DNA of 64,000 bases. Source: Benzoatithermus sp963720725 (GTDB lineage: Bacteria; Pseudomonadota; Alphaproteobacteria; Geminicoccales; Geminicoccaceae). Every line of letters starts with the position of its first letter. Position 1 is the stretch's first letter. The stretch spans positions 248,001-312,000 of the forward strand of contig CAVRGN010000008.1 of the NCBI GenBank assembly GCA_963720725.1. Reading direction: 5' to 3'. Shown here one piece after another: positions 1 to 9,409 of this stretch. The notes below the pieces were generated by a model. The model ran no database searches. It had not been told where the DNA came from and saw only the letters and a list, made by a program, of their open reading frames with translations. The position numbers and the translations under genes were made by a program.

Positions 1-243
1 AACGCGGAAGCGCGCAGCTGGGCGCTGGTCGAGCTGTTCTCGATCACCGCCGTGGTCCTGGTGATCCTGCGCATGACCGCACTGCCGGGCATCCAGGCGG
101 GCGAGCTCTACGCCATGCTGGCCTATGTCTGGCGCGTGCTGGAGTGCCTCGACCAGGCGCCGATGCTGGTCCAGCGCTTCGCCCGGCTGCTCGATATTCG
201 CCGCCGGCTCGAGCTCGGCGCCGATCCGCTGGCCGCAGGCTGA
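1..243 (+). CDS. C-terminal end of an ABC-transporter-like six-TM protein (partial)
   Basis: The reading frame is open from the first base of the window and ends in TGA at 241-243, leaving about 80 residues. The fragment holds a hydrophobic helix (VELFSITAVVLVILRM) and then an amphipathic stretch with YAMLAYVWRVLECLDQAPML and QRFARLLDIRRRL. This resembles the end of stand-alone six-transmembrane ABC-exporter-type proteins, where a last membrane helix is followed by a short cytoplasmic tail without an ATPase domain. No nucleotide-binding domain follows. The family call rests on remembered similarity of the tail only, and the N-terminal part lies outside the window. It is convergent with the next gene, 4 bp away. 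Confidence 0.45.
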   Translation, partial: NAEARSWALVELFSITAVVLVILRMTALPGIQAGELYAMLAYVWRVLECLDQAPMLVQRFARLLDIRRRLELGADPLAAG

Positions 244-247
244 TTGC

Positions 248-991
248 TCAGGGCAGGAAGCTCTCTCGCCGGTACCATGGCACCGCGCTGACATTGACCA
301 GCTCTTGGCTCCCGTCGAGCAGCCGGCCGAGCAGTGGCCCGCCCGCCGTCAGCTCCAGGCGTGTGGCGCGATCCACGCCGGCAACGGTACTATGGACGGG
401 ATCCACGCCCCAGTCGCCGCGATAGATGCGATAGAACGATGGGTCGGCGCCCGAATAGGTCCGCTGGTCGAAGGTCAGGTAGGCCGGAACACCCTGGAGA
501 TAGCTCAGCCCAAGGGCGAGGCGATCCCCGTCCGGCGCTTCGGCCTCCCAGTCCTCGTCGATGACGCGGTCGCGGCTGTGGCGCACCAACCCGACCTTGC
601 CCGCGGCATAGGTCCGATAGGCGCCCGGCGCCCCGGCCGGATCGGCCGAGATGCCGCCGATCACCACCGGACCCTCGGCACCGTCAGCGTCGCGGCCGGG
701 CACGACCACCACGAGCAATCGGTTGGAGACAGGCTCGAGCGGTCGATTCTCGCCGTCGGTGGCGAGGAGACGATCGACGAGCACCAGGATCAGGTTCGCA
801 CCCTTGGCGGGTCCCTGCGGCACGGAGGTCGGCTGCCATCCGGCGGGAAGCACCGACCGCGCCAGGGAATCGGCGATCGTGAAATAGAGGTAGGTGCGCC
901 TCTCATAGACCTTCTCGACCAGGGTCTCCGCCAGTGCCGGCCGGAACAGTCCGAACAGCAGCGCCAGCAGCAGCGCGGTCCGGCGGGTCAT
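248..991 (-). CDS. exported protein of unknown function
   Basis: A protein of 247 residues with a clear Sec signal peptide: MTRR, a hydrophobic core, and a likely cleavage after RPALA near residue 21. The mature part is a soluble, beta-rich sequence with no cysteine cluster or catalytic motif that I recognise. The layout, with a LPAGWQP segment followed by several short hydrophobic strands, recalls acetoacetate-decarboxylase-fold proteins, but this is weak. Its ATG overlaps the stop of the upstream flavin reductase (ATGA at 988-991), so the two are translationally coupled. Function unknown. Confidence 0.75.
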   Translation of the reverse strand: MTRRTALLLALLFGLFRPALAETLVEKVYERRTYLYFTIADSLARSVLPAGWQPTSVPQGPAKGANLILVLVDRLLATDGENRPLEPVSNRLLVVVVPGRDADGAEGPVVIGGISADPAGAPGAYRTYAAGKVGLVRHSRDRVIDEDWEAEAPDGDRLALGLSYLQGVPAYLTFDQRTYSGADPSFYRIYRGDWGVDPVHSTVAGVDRATRLELTAGGPLLGRLLDGSQELVNVSAVPWYRRESFLP

Positions 992-1542
992 CGCCTGTCA
1001 CCCGCGGCCGCTTGATGATGGAGCCGGTGATAGGTGCCGCGGTAGTAGAGCAGCGGCAGGCGGTCCTGGTCGGATGCCATGCGCTCGACGTGACCCACGA
1101 AGATGACATGGTCGCCGCCGGCATAGGTGTAGGCGATGCTGCACTCGAAATTGGCATGGCAGTGGGACAGGATCGGACAGCCATGGTCCCAGGTCTGCCA
1201 CTCCACGCCCGACCATTTGTCGCTCATCGACCGGGCGAAGCGGGTGGACAGCTCGTGCTGGTCGTCGGCCAGCACGTTGACGGCGAAGTGCCCGGTCGAG
1301 AGAAAATCCCAAAGCGAATAGGCACGGCGATCCAGCGAAAACAGGACCAGTGGCGGGTCGAGAGAGACCGAGTTGAAGGAGTTCGCGGTAACCCCCAGCA
1401 TCTGGCCACGGCCGCCCAGCGCGGTGATGATCGTGACCCCGGTCGGGAAGCACCCCAGATGGCCGCGAAATTCGCCCGGATCCAGCTTGGGTGGCGGCTT
1501 CGCCGCTGCGGGCGGGTCCATGTCCGGTTCTTGCGGGATCAT
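988..1542 (-). CDS. flavin reductase family protein (FMN-binding split barrel)
   Basis: Predicted NAD(P)H:flavin oxidoreductase of the kind that supplies reduced FMN to two-component monooxygenases. The protein has 184 residues. Hallmarks are the N-terminal FPTGVTIIT, the flavin-binding GVTANSFNSVSLDPPLVLFS segment, FAVNVLADDQ, and the C-terminal HVIFVGHVERM. The start is set at 1542 because GGCAGGAG precedes it; an ATG further upstream at 1653 would reach into the divergent gene. It is cotranscribed with the exported unknown and divergent from the DUF1989-GcvT gene across an 83 bp gap. No monooxygenase partner is adjacent, so the substrate pathway is unknown. Confidence 0.85.
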   Translation of the reverse strand: MIPQEPDMDPPAAAKPPPKLDPGEFRGHLGCFPTGVTIITALGGRGQMLGVTANSFNSVSLDPPLVLFSLDRRAYSLWDFLSTGHFAVNVLADDQHELSTRFARSMSDKWSGVEWQTWDHGCPILSHCHANFECSIAYTYAGGDHVIFVGHVERMASDQDRLPLLYYRGTYHRLHHQAAAGDRR

Positions 1543-1625
1543 GTCGCTCCTGCCATCATTGGTACGCAACCCATAGCAGATTGGTCGGATTTGGTCCGAA
1601 GCTGGTTCAGCAGTCAGGTGAGCGC

Positions 1626-3977
1626 ATGATCGCCCCGTCGACGATCGTCGCACCCTGGCGCCCTCGCATGCTGACCCCAGGCATGGTCTCGCTCGATCCC
1701 GGTGTCGAGCGTTACGTCGTGCGCGGTGGCGGCATTCTGGGCATCGAGCTCGCTCCCGGCGATCGGCTCGAACTCGCCGATCCCGACGGCGGGCAACCGG
1801 CAGAGCTGGTTCTGTTCTCGCGGAGCGGACGCGACCTGGCGGGTGCGCTCGGCGGCGGCCCGACCGCGGAGCCCGCCGGAATCGCCCGAATGCTCGCTTC
1901 CGGCGGCGGGGATGCCGCGCATGTCGGCCGAGCGCTGCGGCGACGCGGCCTCGAGATCGGGACCGTCCGGGCGCTGCAGCTGTTCGGGCCCGACTCGCCG
2001 GCCGGCGCCGAGGTGGCGTTCACCGCCGGCGAGGGCGGCTACCTGTTGTTGGCCGCACCGGGCGGGCCGATGAGTCCATGGGATCAGGCGCCCCCCACCG
2101 ATCTGCTGCTGTTCGTGCGCCGCGCCGCGCCGGCCGCCGCAGCCGAGGAAAGGCTGCCCGAACCCTTGGCCGACCCGCGCCTCGAACTGCGCGTCCAGCC
2201 GGCCACGGTCGAGCCCTATCTCGTCCGCGCCGGTGAGTTCATCCAGATCATCGACGTGCGCGGGCGCCAGTGCTCCGATTTCGTCGCCTACGATCGGGCG
2301 CCGCTCGACCGCGGGCTGGTGCGCGGCCTCGACAACGTGACCACGCGCACCCTGACCGGCAGCGCCTACCCCAAGCCCGGCCTGTTCTCCAAGTTCTTCG
2401 ACGCGGACATGAACCCGCTGGTCGAGGTGGTGCAGGACACGGTCGGGCGCCATGACAGCTTCAATCTCGCCTGCACCGCCCGGTACTACGAGGACCAGGG
2501 CTATTTCGGCCATGTGAACTGTTCGGACAATTTCACCGGACGTCTGACCGCCCACGGCCTGCCACCGCAGAAGGGCTGGCCGGCGATCAACCTCTTCTTC
2601 AACACCGTGGTCGACGCGCAGAACGCGATTCACTTCGACGAGCCCTGGTCCCGTCCCGGCGACTACGTCCTGCTACGGGCCATGACCGACCTGGTCTGCG
2701 CCTCCTCGGCCTGCCCGTGCGACATCGACGCCGCCAATGGCTGGGTCCTGACCGACATCCATGTCCGGGTCTATCCCGAGAGCAACCTGTTCAAGCGCGC
2801 GGTGGGCTATCGCATGACGCCGGACGCACCCCTGCAGCTCACCAAGGAGACCGGCTTCCACGACCGCGTCGCCGGCCTGACCCGCGACCTGGTGGAGTAT
2901 CGCGGCTACTGGCTCCCCAACAGCTTCGCCAAGGACGGGCCGATCGAGGAATACTGGGCCTGCCGCGAGCGTTGCGTCGCCATCGACCTCTCGCCCTTGC
3001 GCAAGTTCGAGGTGCTGGGTCCCGACGCCGAGACGTTGCTCCAGCGCACGCTCACCCGCAACGTGCGCAAGCTGGCGGTAGGGCAGGTGGTCTATTCCGC
3101 CATGTGCTTCGAGCATGGCGGCATGATCGACGACGGCACCCTGTTCCGCCATGGCCCTGACCAGTTCCGCTGGGTCGGGGGCGATGACTATGGCGGGATC
3201 TGGCTGAAGGAGCAGGCACAGGCCCTTGGGCTCGATGTGCGCATCAAGCCCGCCACCGACCAGATCCACAACCTTTCGGTCCAGGGCCCGCGCTCGCGCG
3301 AGATCCTGCGCACGATCGTCTGGACGCCACCGGGCCGCCCGACGATCGACGAGCTCGGCTGGTTCCGGTTCACGGTCGGCCGGATCGGCGGCTTGCACGG
3401 AATGCCGATCCTGCTCTCCCGCACCGGCTACACCGGTGAACTCGGCTACGAGCTTTTCTGCCACCCCAAGGATGCGCCCGACCTCTGGGATGCCGTGATG
3501 CAGGCCGGCGTGCCGATGGGCGTGACGCCCATGGGCCTGGCAGCACTCGACATGGTGCGGATCGAGGCCGGGCTGGTGTTCGCCGGCTACGAATTCGACA
3601 GCACGACGGATCCGTTCGAGGCCGGGATCGGCTTCGTCGTCGCGCACAAGGACGAGGACTGGATCGGCCGGGAGGCGCTGGCTCGGCGCAAGGCGCACCC
3701 GCGAGCGCGCCTGGTGGGCCTCGAGCTCGCCGGCAACGAGCCTGCGGGCAAGGGTGACCCGGTCTTCGTCGGACGGGCGCGGATCGGCGAAGTCACCAGC
3801 GCCACCCGCTCACCGGTGCTGCGCAAGAACCTGGCCCTGGCGCGCCTGGACGTCGCCCATGGCGATGCGGGCACCACCGTCGAGATCGGCAAGCTCGACG
3901 GCCTGCAGAAGCGGCTGCCGGCGACCGTCGTGCCGCTTCCCTTCTATGATCCGGCCAAGAGTCGCGTCAGAGCCTAG
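1626..3977 (+). CDS. DUF1989 / GcvT-like aminomethyltransferase fusion protein
   Basis: A fusion of 783 residues. About residues 1-180 form a divergent beta-rich domain. Residues 185-385 are a DUF1989 (urea-carboxylase-associated type) domain with the cysteine motifs RQCSDFVAYD, NCSDNFTG and CASSACPCDID, which probably bind metal. Residues 405-783 are a GcvT-like folate-binding domain with DLSPLRKFEVLGPDA, LSRTGYTGELGYELF, a GLAALDMVRIEAG segment and the glycine-cleavage T barrel end. GcvT-fold enzymes move one-carbon units onto tetrahydrofolate, often by demethylating amines. The DUF1989 part suggests a urea- or amine-related substrate, which is inference. The start is the ATG after CAGGTGAGCGC. 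It is followed 111 bp later by the GguC-like gene. Confidence 0.85.
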   Translation: MIAPSTIVAPWRPRMLTPGMVSLDPGVERYVVRGGGILGIELAPGDRLELADPDGGQPAELVLFSRSGRDLAGALGGGPTAEPAGIARMLASGGGDAAHVGRALRRRGLEIGTVRALQLFGPDSPAGAEVAFTAGEGGYLLLAAPGGPMSPWDQAPPTDLLLFVRRAAPAAAAEERLPEPLADPRLELRVQPATVEPYLVRAGEFIQIIDVRGRQCSDFVAYDRAPLDRGLVRGLDNVTTRTLTGSAYPKPGLFSKFFDADMNPLVEVVQDTVGRHDSFNLACTARYYEDQGYFGHVNCSDNFTGRLTAHGLPPQKGWPAINLFFNTVVDAQNAIHFDEPWSRPGDYVLLRAMTDLVCASSACPCDIDAANGWVLTDIHVRVYPESNLFKRAVGYRMTPDAPLQLTKETGFHDRVAGLTRDLVEYRGYWLPNSFAKDGPIEEYWACRERCVAIDLSPLRKFEVLGPDAETLLQRTLTRNVRKLAVGQVVYSAMCFEHGGMIDDGTLFRHGPDQFRWVGGDDYGGIWLKEQAQALGLDVRIKPATDQIHNLSVQGPRSREILRTIVWTPPGRPTIDELGWFRFTVGRIGGLHGMPILLSRTGYTGELGYELFCHPKDAPDLWDAVMQAGVPMGVTPMGLAALDMVRIEAGLVFAGYEFDSTTDPFEAGIGFVVAHKDEDWIGREALARRKAHPRARLVGLELAGNEPAGKGDPVFVGRARIGEVTSATRSPVLRKNLALARLDVAHGDAGTTVEIGKLDGLQKRLPATVVPLPFYDPAKSRVRA

Positions 3978-4088
3978 CTCCAGCCGGAGGCACCGCGTCG
4001 CCATCGGTGGTGGCATGCGCTACGATCATGGCCGGCTTGGTCCCCGGTTCCCGGGCCAGCCGACAAGGAACGATCGAGAGGGGGCGAC

Positions 4089-5081
4089 ATGCGGCTCATC
4101 CAGTATCGCGACGCCCAGGGCGGGCGTGGCGTCGCCGCCGACACCGGCGACGGTCATCGCCGCGTGGCCGGCACGGAGTCGGTCTATGCCCTGGCCTGGC
4201 AGGCCATCATCGGCGAGCGCAGCATGAGCGAACTGGTGGCGGAGCGGCTCACGGTCGATCCGGTCGACACCGCCGCCCTCGAGCATGCCGGGCGCCTGCT
4301 GCCGCCGCTGGACCATCCCGGCGATCCCGCGCACATGCTGGTGACCGGCACCGGCCTGTCGCATCTCGGCTCGGCCGAGGGACGGGACAAGATGCACCAG
4401 GACCTCGCCGAGGCCAGCGCACTCACCGACAGCATGCGCATGTTCAAGCTCGGCCTGGAAGGAGGCAAGCCGCCCGCCGGTCGGGAAGGTGTCCAGCCGG
4501 AGTGGTTCTACAAGGGCGACGGCGCCACGGTGGCAGCACCCGGCCAGGCGCTGGAGAGCCCGTCCTTCGCTCTCGATGGCGGCGAAGAGCCCGAGATCGT
4601 CGGCCTTTACCTGATCGGCCCCGACACCCAGCCCTGGCGGCTCGGCTTCGCGCTCGGCAACGAGTTCTCCGACCATGTCACCGAGAAGGAGAACTACCTC
4701 TATCTCGCCCATTCCAAGCTGCGCATGTGCAGCATCGGTCCCGAACTGCTGGTGGGCGATCTACCCGAGGACGTCCGCGGCACCTCGCGCATCCGGCGAG
4801 CCGGTGCCGTGGTCTGGGAGCGGCCCTTCCTGTCGGGCGAGGGCAACATGTGCCACTCGATCGAGAACCTGGAGCGGCATCACTTCAAGTACCCGGCCTT
4901 CCGGCGCCCGGGCGACGTGCACGCGCATTTCTTCGGCACCTCGACCTTGAGCTTTTCCGACGGGTTCCGGACCCAGCCCGGCGATCAATTCGAGATTGAG
5001 GTTTCAGCCTTTGGGCAGGCGCTGCGCAATAGCCTGACGGTGGTGGAGCTGCGGCCGGTGATTCCGCGCCAGCTCTCCTGA
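4089..5081 (+). CDS. AraD1/GguC family protein (fumarylacetoacetate-hydrolase fold)
   Basis: A 330-residue protein of the AraD1/GguC group, which has the FAH fold and is linked in alphaproteobacteria to non-phosphorylative sugar-acid catabolism, where relatives act on 2-keto-3-deoxy sugar acids. Support comes from VTGTGLSHLGSAEGRDKM, PEWFYKGDG, the metal-site region GGEEPEIVGLYLIG, ALGNEFSDHVTEKENYLYLA and the tail GTSTLSFSDGFRTQPGDQF. AGGGGGCGAC lies just upstream of the ATG. It is convergent with the caspase gene, with only 8 bp between the stops. The exact substrate cannot be fixed from sequence. The SMP-30 lactonase at 26063 and the aldehyde dehydrogenase at 27445 could be pathway partners. 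Confidence 0.85.
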   Translation: MRLIQYRDAQGGRGVAADTGDGHRRVAGTESVYALAWQAIIGERSMSELVAERLTVDPVDTAALEHAGRLLPPLDHPGDPAHMLVTGTGLSHLGSAEGRDKMHQDLAEASALTDSMRMFKLGLEGGKPPAGREGVQPEWFYKGDGATVAAPGQALESPSFALDGGEEPEIVGLYLIGPDTQPWRLGFALGNEFSDHVTEKENYLYLAHSKLRMCSIGPELLVGDLPEDVRGTSRIRRAGAVVWERPFLSGEGNMCHSIENLERHHFKYPAFRRPGDVHAHFFGTSTLSFSDGFRTQPGDQFEIEVSAFGQALRNSLTVVELRPVIPRQLS

Positions 5082-5089
5082 GGGCGGCC

Positions 5090-7750
5090 TCAGCTGCCCG
5101 CGCTGGCCAGCATGAAGAACTCGCCGGCCTCGTGCCCCGCATATTTGATCGGGGCGTATTGGGGCAGCTGCTCGAACTGGACCGCCTTCGCCGCGTACGA
5201 GACGCGCACCGTCACCTCGCGATAGATCTCGTCGCCGTCGAGCAGCCCGCGATTGTCGCGCAGCACGTCGAGCAGGGCCTTGGCGAAGATCGAGTGCTCG
5301 CCGCCGCCGGCATCGAGCACGGGAGCTAGACCGCCGGAGGTCAGCGCCATGCGGGCGCGCTTCTGCGAGATGGTCTCGACCCAGCTTCGCCGGGCCGCCG
5401 CGGTCATTCCGGCGGCGAGGCGAGCCTGCGAAGAGCGGGTCAGCGTGCCCGAGTAGCAGCTGTCGGCGATCACCAGCACCCGCTTGGCGTTCATCGCGTT
5501 CAGGATGTCGGTGAGGTCGACATTCGAGATCCAGTTGGCGTTGTTGTCGAGCTCCGCGTCGACGGGCAGCCAGTAGCCACGCTGGTTCTTCTCCTCGAGC
5601 GTGCCGTGGCCGGCATAGTAGATCAGCAGATTGTCGTTCTCGGTCAGCGTGCTGCGCAGGTCATTCAGGGCCGAAAGGATCGCGTAGCGGTCGGCATCGA
5701 GCAGCAGCTTGACGCGGAAGCCATATTTGCGCTGCAGCGTCGCCGCCACCTCCTGGGCGTCGTTCCGCGCCGTGTCGAGCTTGCTCAACGAACGGTAGTC
5801 GTTGTTGCCGATCACCAGCGCATGGTACTGCCCGAAATCGATGCCGCGGGCATCCACCGCCGGGAGTGCGGGACCGGCGGCGCCGGCCTGCTCCGCCGTG
5901 GCCACGGCGGATCCGGGCGGGGGTGACGAGGGCCGCAGCAGGAACCTCACCTGGGTGCGACGCGCCGCGGCATCGACGGCGACGATGTCCACCTCCGTCG
6001 CATCGGCGGACAAGAGCGGCACCTCGGCCGAGAAGACACCGTCCTCGTCGGGTTGCTGCCGGGCATCGTTGACCGTCAGGGCAACGACCCGACTGGAGGC
6101 CTCGACCTTACCGACCACGGTCCTGGTCACCAGATTGCCGCGAACCGTCACCTCCGGGATGCCGGAGCGCGTGGCGCCGCTCAAGGTCGGATCGAGCACG
6201 GTGATGATCGGCGCCTGACCGCGACTCTCCGCGGCGGCGGGGACCGCATCGGTTTCACCCACCAGTCCGACGAGCGCGGCGACCTGGGTCTTGGCCGCCT
6301 GGCTTACCTCCTGGATGCGCGCGTCGAGTGCCGTGAGTTCGGCCTCGCGCTCGCTCAGGCTCTGCTCCTTGGCCTGCAGCTCCTGCTCGCGCGCGGCGAT
6401 CGACTGGTTCTTCGCCTCGAGGCTGGCCGCGGCGGCGGCGAGCTGCTGCCGTTGCTGCGCCAGCTGGGCCTGGCCTTCGTCCAGCTGCGACTTGACCTGC
6501 GCCAGGGCCTGGATGACCCGGGCGCTTTCGGCGGCGGCCTGCTCGGTGAGGCCCGCTTGCTCCGCCTGGAGCTGTGCCTCGCGCGCGGACACCTCGGCCT
6601 GCCGTGCGGCCAACAGGGCGGCGAGCCGGTCGAGCTCGGCCTGCCGGGAGGCAGCGAGCTGTTCGCGTTGTGCGGCGTCCTCGCCGACCTGCACTACCGC
6701 CGCCTGCTCACGCGAGAGCGACGCGCGCCGCGCCGCCAGGGCCGTCTCGGTCTCCGCGAGCTGTTGCCGCGCAGCCGCAAGCTCGGTGCGCATCCTCTCC
6801 TGGTCGCCTTCGCGCGCGGCGACGCCCTGCTCGCGCTGCTCGACCTCCGCCTGCCAGGTGCTCAGCTTGGTCTCGAGCGCCTTCAGATCGGCCTCGCGCG
6901 CGCTCAACCGCGCCTGATCGGCTGCACTGCTCGGTGCCGCGGGAGTCGCTTGGCTGCCGGCAAGGGCCAGCTCCCGCCGCTCCTGCTCGAGCCGGGCCCG
7001 TTCCGCGGCGAGTTCGCGGCGCTCCCGGTCGGCGCTCGCCACCTCCTGCGTGCGCTGCGCCTGCGCCCGATCGGCACGGCGCTTCTCCTCGGACACGCGA
7101 GTGCTGAGCGCGGCGTTGGCGGCCTCCCGCTCCGACACCTGCGACCGCAGGCTGGTGATCTCGGCCGCGGTGTCGGCGGACGCGACGAAGGTCACCCCCA
7201 GGCCAGACGCCTTGCGGTACCAGTTGAGTGCGGTGGCCTCATCCTTGGCCACCCCGCGCCCCTGCTCGTAGAGCTGGCCGAGGTTGATCTGGGCCGGCGT
7301 GTAGTTCTGCTCGGCCGCGCGCCGGTACCAGAGGGCGGCACTCTCATAGTCCGGTGGCTGGCCGCCGAGCCCGCGCTCGTAGATCTCGCCCAGATAGGTC
7401 TGCGCCTTCGGATCACCCCCGGCGGCCTGCGGCTGCCAGAACGAGATCGCGGTCGCCAGGTCGGCGCGATCGTAGGCGATATATTCCCCGCCCCGGATCT
7501 CGCATTCCCCCGCCGACGTCTTGATCACGCGCTGGGCGGTGAGGAAGGTCGCGCGCTGCCCCAACTGCCGGACCTGTGGCGGCAGCTTGCAGTCGACGAC
7601 GCGAAACGAGTCGGCGTCCTGCTTGGCGGCGGTGATCAGGCTGCTCGTCGCCGGGTCCACCTTGCCGGTATCGCAAGCAGCCAGACCGGCGACGACCAGG
7701 ACGGCAGCGCCAAGTCCGCTGAGGCCATTCACGCCGAACCTTGGACCCAT
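5090..7750 (-). CDS. caspase-fold (peptidase C14) lipoprotein with Sel1 repeats and coiled coil
   Basis: A multidomain protein of 886 residues. The signal sequence ends in a lipobox (GLAAC, Cys26), so it should be a lipid-anchored envelope protein. Next come two Sel1-like repeats (about 90-190; GEIYERGLGG and LGQLYEQGRGV), a long Ala/Glu/Gln-rich coiled coil (about 200-490), a beta-sandwich domain (about 500-610), and a C-terminal caspase domain with YHALVIGNNDY, the catalytic His in IYYAGHG (about 711) and the catalytic Cys in DSCYSG (about 764). Both catalytic residues are intact. It lies 26 bp downstream of the beta-barrel gene on the same strand, so the two are probably cotranscribed. The target is unknown. 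Confidence 0.9.
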   Translation of the reverse strand: MGPRFGVNGLSGLGAAVLVVAGLAACDTGKVDPATSSLITAAKQDADSFRVVDCKLPPQVRQLGQRATFLTAQRVIKTSAGECEIRGGEYIAYDRADLATAISFWQPQAAGGDPKAQTYLGEIYERGLGGQPPDYESAALWYRRAAEQNYTPAQINLGQLYEQGRGVAKDEATALNWYRKASGLGVTFVASADTAAEITSLRSQVSEREAANAALSTRVSEEKRRADRAQAQRTQEVASADRERRELAAERARLEQERRELALAGSQATPAAPSSAADQARLSAREADLKALETKLSTWQAEVEQREQGVAAREGDQERMRTELAAARQQLAETETALAARRASLSREQAAVVQVGEDAAQREQLAASRQAELDRLAALLAARQAEVSAREAQLQAEQAGLTEQAAAESARVIQALAQVKSQLDEGQAQLAQQRQQLAAAAASLEAKNQSIAAREQELQAKEQSLSEREAELTALDARIQEVSQAAKTQVAALVGLVGETDAVPAAAESRGQAPIITVLDPTLSGATRSGIPEVTVRGNLVTRTVVGKVEASSRVVALTVNDARQQPDEDGVFSAEVPLLSADATEVDIVAVDAAARRTQVRFLLRPSSPPPGSAVATAEQAGAAGPALPAVDARGIDFGQYHALVIGNNDYRSLSKLDTARNDAQEVAATLQRKYGFRVKLLLDADRYAILSALNDLRSTLTENDNLLIYYAGHGTLEEKNQRGYWLPVDAELDNNANWISNVDLTDILNAMNAKRVLVIADSCYSGTLTRSSQARLAAGMTAAARRSWVETISQKRARMALTSGGLAPVLDAGGGEHSIFAKALLDVLRDNRGLLDGDEIYREVTVRVSYAAKAVQFEQLPQYAPIKYAGHEAGEFFMLASAGS

Positions 7751-7776
7751 TGACCGCCTTTCCCGAAGCCGATGTC

Positions 7777-9183
7777 TCAGAATGACTTGCGCAGGCCCGC
7801 AACGACCCGGTTCACCGTGTAGTCGCTCAAGCCGACCACCGTATTGTACTCCGCGAACAGACTGAACGAGCGCGGCAGGACCATCGACACGCCGGCGGCG
7901 AGAAGGCCGTAATTGTCGTCGGTCGATGCCGTGTCCGCCTCGAACTGCGACAGGCCGGTCGGATCGGCCGAGTAGGCCACGGACAGCCCGTCATCGTCAT
8001 TCACGAATGCGTGCACGAGGTCGGCGCGCGCATATGGCTGGAGCACGCCGAACTGCAGGCTGACCGGGTAGCTGACCTGCACGCCGACGCGGCCGGTGAA
8101 GCTGTGCACGTCCATCGAACCATATTCCAGGTTCAATCCCGCGGCACCGCTCTCCTGATAGGAATCGAAGCTGCCACCCTGATAGTCCAGCCCGACACTC
8201 GGCGTCAGGCTCAGCCCGTTGCCGAAGGCGTAGTCGTATCCGGTGTTGATCGTAGCACCCCAGACGGTGCCGTCGAAGTGGCTCTTGGCGCGCCGGTCTT
8301 CGCTGGGGGCGCCTGGATTGTTGCTCGGGATGACGATGTGGCGTCGCCCCTCGTAGCGGCCCGCACCCACCGAGGCCAGGGCGTCGACATAGATCTCGTC
8401 GGTAGGATAATAGGTGCCGTAGAGCGAGAAGGTGTAGGTATCGCTCTCGAATTTCTGCCCGGACGGCGAGTTGGCATTGTCGTCGAAGTCGGCCTCGAAC
8501 CGGGCATAGCCGAAGGCCGCGCCCAAGACGATCTGGTCGGTCACCCGATAGTCGGCGCCGAAGCTGATCGCCGGGCCCTCGAAGTCGAAGCCGGCGATCT
8601 GCGAGCTGCTGTCACGATCGCCCCAGCCGAAATTGCCGGTCACGAAGACCCCGAACCGATCGCCGGCCAAAAGCGACGAACCGGGCAGCTCCTCGTCCTC
8701 GTTGCTGGCGACGTCATACTCTCCGAACTGGTCGAAACCGACCACGCTGATCGGCCCGACCGCGCCGGTACGCAAGGCCGCAAGACGCGCGCCGACGATG
8801 TTCGCCTGCCCGGTCATGGCCTGCTGCGTCTGCAGCTTGGGAAGCTGCATCTCCTCCCCATTGATCGCCTGCAGAGCGTTGTTGGTCTGGCCGTCGGTGA
8901 TGGCGTACCCGGCCTGCGTGTTGCCGCTGGCGGTCGCCACCATCCGCTGGCAGACCACCCGGAGATCCTGCTGCGAACCCACCAGCGCACCCTGGTTCCG
9001 GACCAATGTCGGGCAAACCGCGTCGATGCTCCGGGCCATGGTGGACTGGGCACCGTTCTGGCCACCGAGTGACTGCAGTGCGGTCGTACCTGGTACCGGC
9101 TGAATTTCCTGCGCATGAGCGGAAGCCGCCAGCGCGCCCGCCGACAGAACTGGCAACACACCGTAACGGATCAGGGGTTGCAT
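7777..9183 (-). CDS. autotransporter-type outer-membrane beta-barrel protein
   Basis: A protein of 468 residues with a signal peptide (MQPLIRYGVLPVLSAG, cleavage near ASAHAQ). A short N-terminal region of about 150 residues contains two cysteines (AVCPTL and RVVCQRM). An autotransporter-like barrel of about 280 residues follows, with alternating strands such as VFVTGNFGWGDRD, GADYRVTDQIVLGAAFGYA and YSLFAEY-type strands, and it ends in RKSF. A C-terminal Phe is typical of proteins inserted by the Bam complex. The passenger is too short to be a classical enzyme or adhesin. The start is the ATG in front of the signal peptide; the open frame reaches to 9309 but that part does not look like protein. 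Confidence 0.85.
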   Translation of the reverse strand: MQPLIRYGVLPVLSAGALAASAHAQEIQPVPGTTALQSLGGQNGAQSTMARSIDAVCPTLVRNQGALVGSQQDLRVVCQRMVATASGNTQAGYAITDGQTNNALQAINGEEMQLPKLQTQQAMTGQANIVGARLAALRTGAVGPISVVGFDQFGEYDVASNEDEELPGSSLLAGDRFGVFVTGNFGWGDRDSSSQIAGFDFEGPAISFGADYRVTDQIVLGAAFGYARFEADFDDNANSPSGQKFESDTYTFSLYGTYYPTDEIYVDALASVGAGRYEGRRHIVIPSNNPGAPSEDRRAKSHFDGTVWGATINTGYDYAFGNGLSLTPSVGLDYQGGSFDSYQESGAAGLNLEYGSMDVHSFTGRVGVQVSYPVSLQFGVLQPYARADLVHAFVNDDDGLSVAYSADPTGLSQFEADTASTDDNYGLLAAGVSMVLPRSFSLFAEYNTVVGLSDYTVNRVVAGLRKSF

Positions 9184-9409
9184 TCTTACTTGGCTCCCCG
9201 TGTTGTGTTTGCGCGGCTGGGCATGAGCAGCGCATGAGCTGAACGCTGGTTGCGACAGTTGATGTCGCGAAGACAAGGTCTCAGATACCACCTTGCTTGG
9301 CTGTGACACTAATGCGCATGCCTATGATCGCAAAGCAAATTCGGCCGCATCCTTCCCCCAATTCGCCCCGTCTGTGTGCTGCACGCACTATGCGTCGGCC
9401 ACTCGTCGA

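Noticed and set aside
6053..7753. Open frame of 566 codons opposite the caspase lipoprotein
   Set aside because: Mirror of the coiled-coil region; Leu/Gly/Arg repeats come from the Ala/Gln/Glu codons on the other strand.
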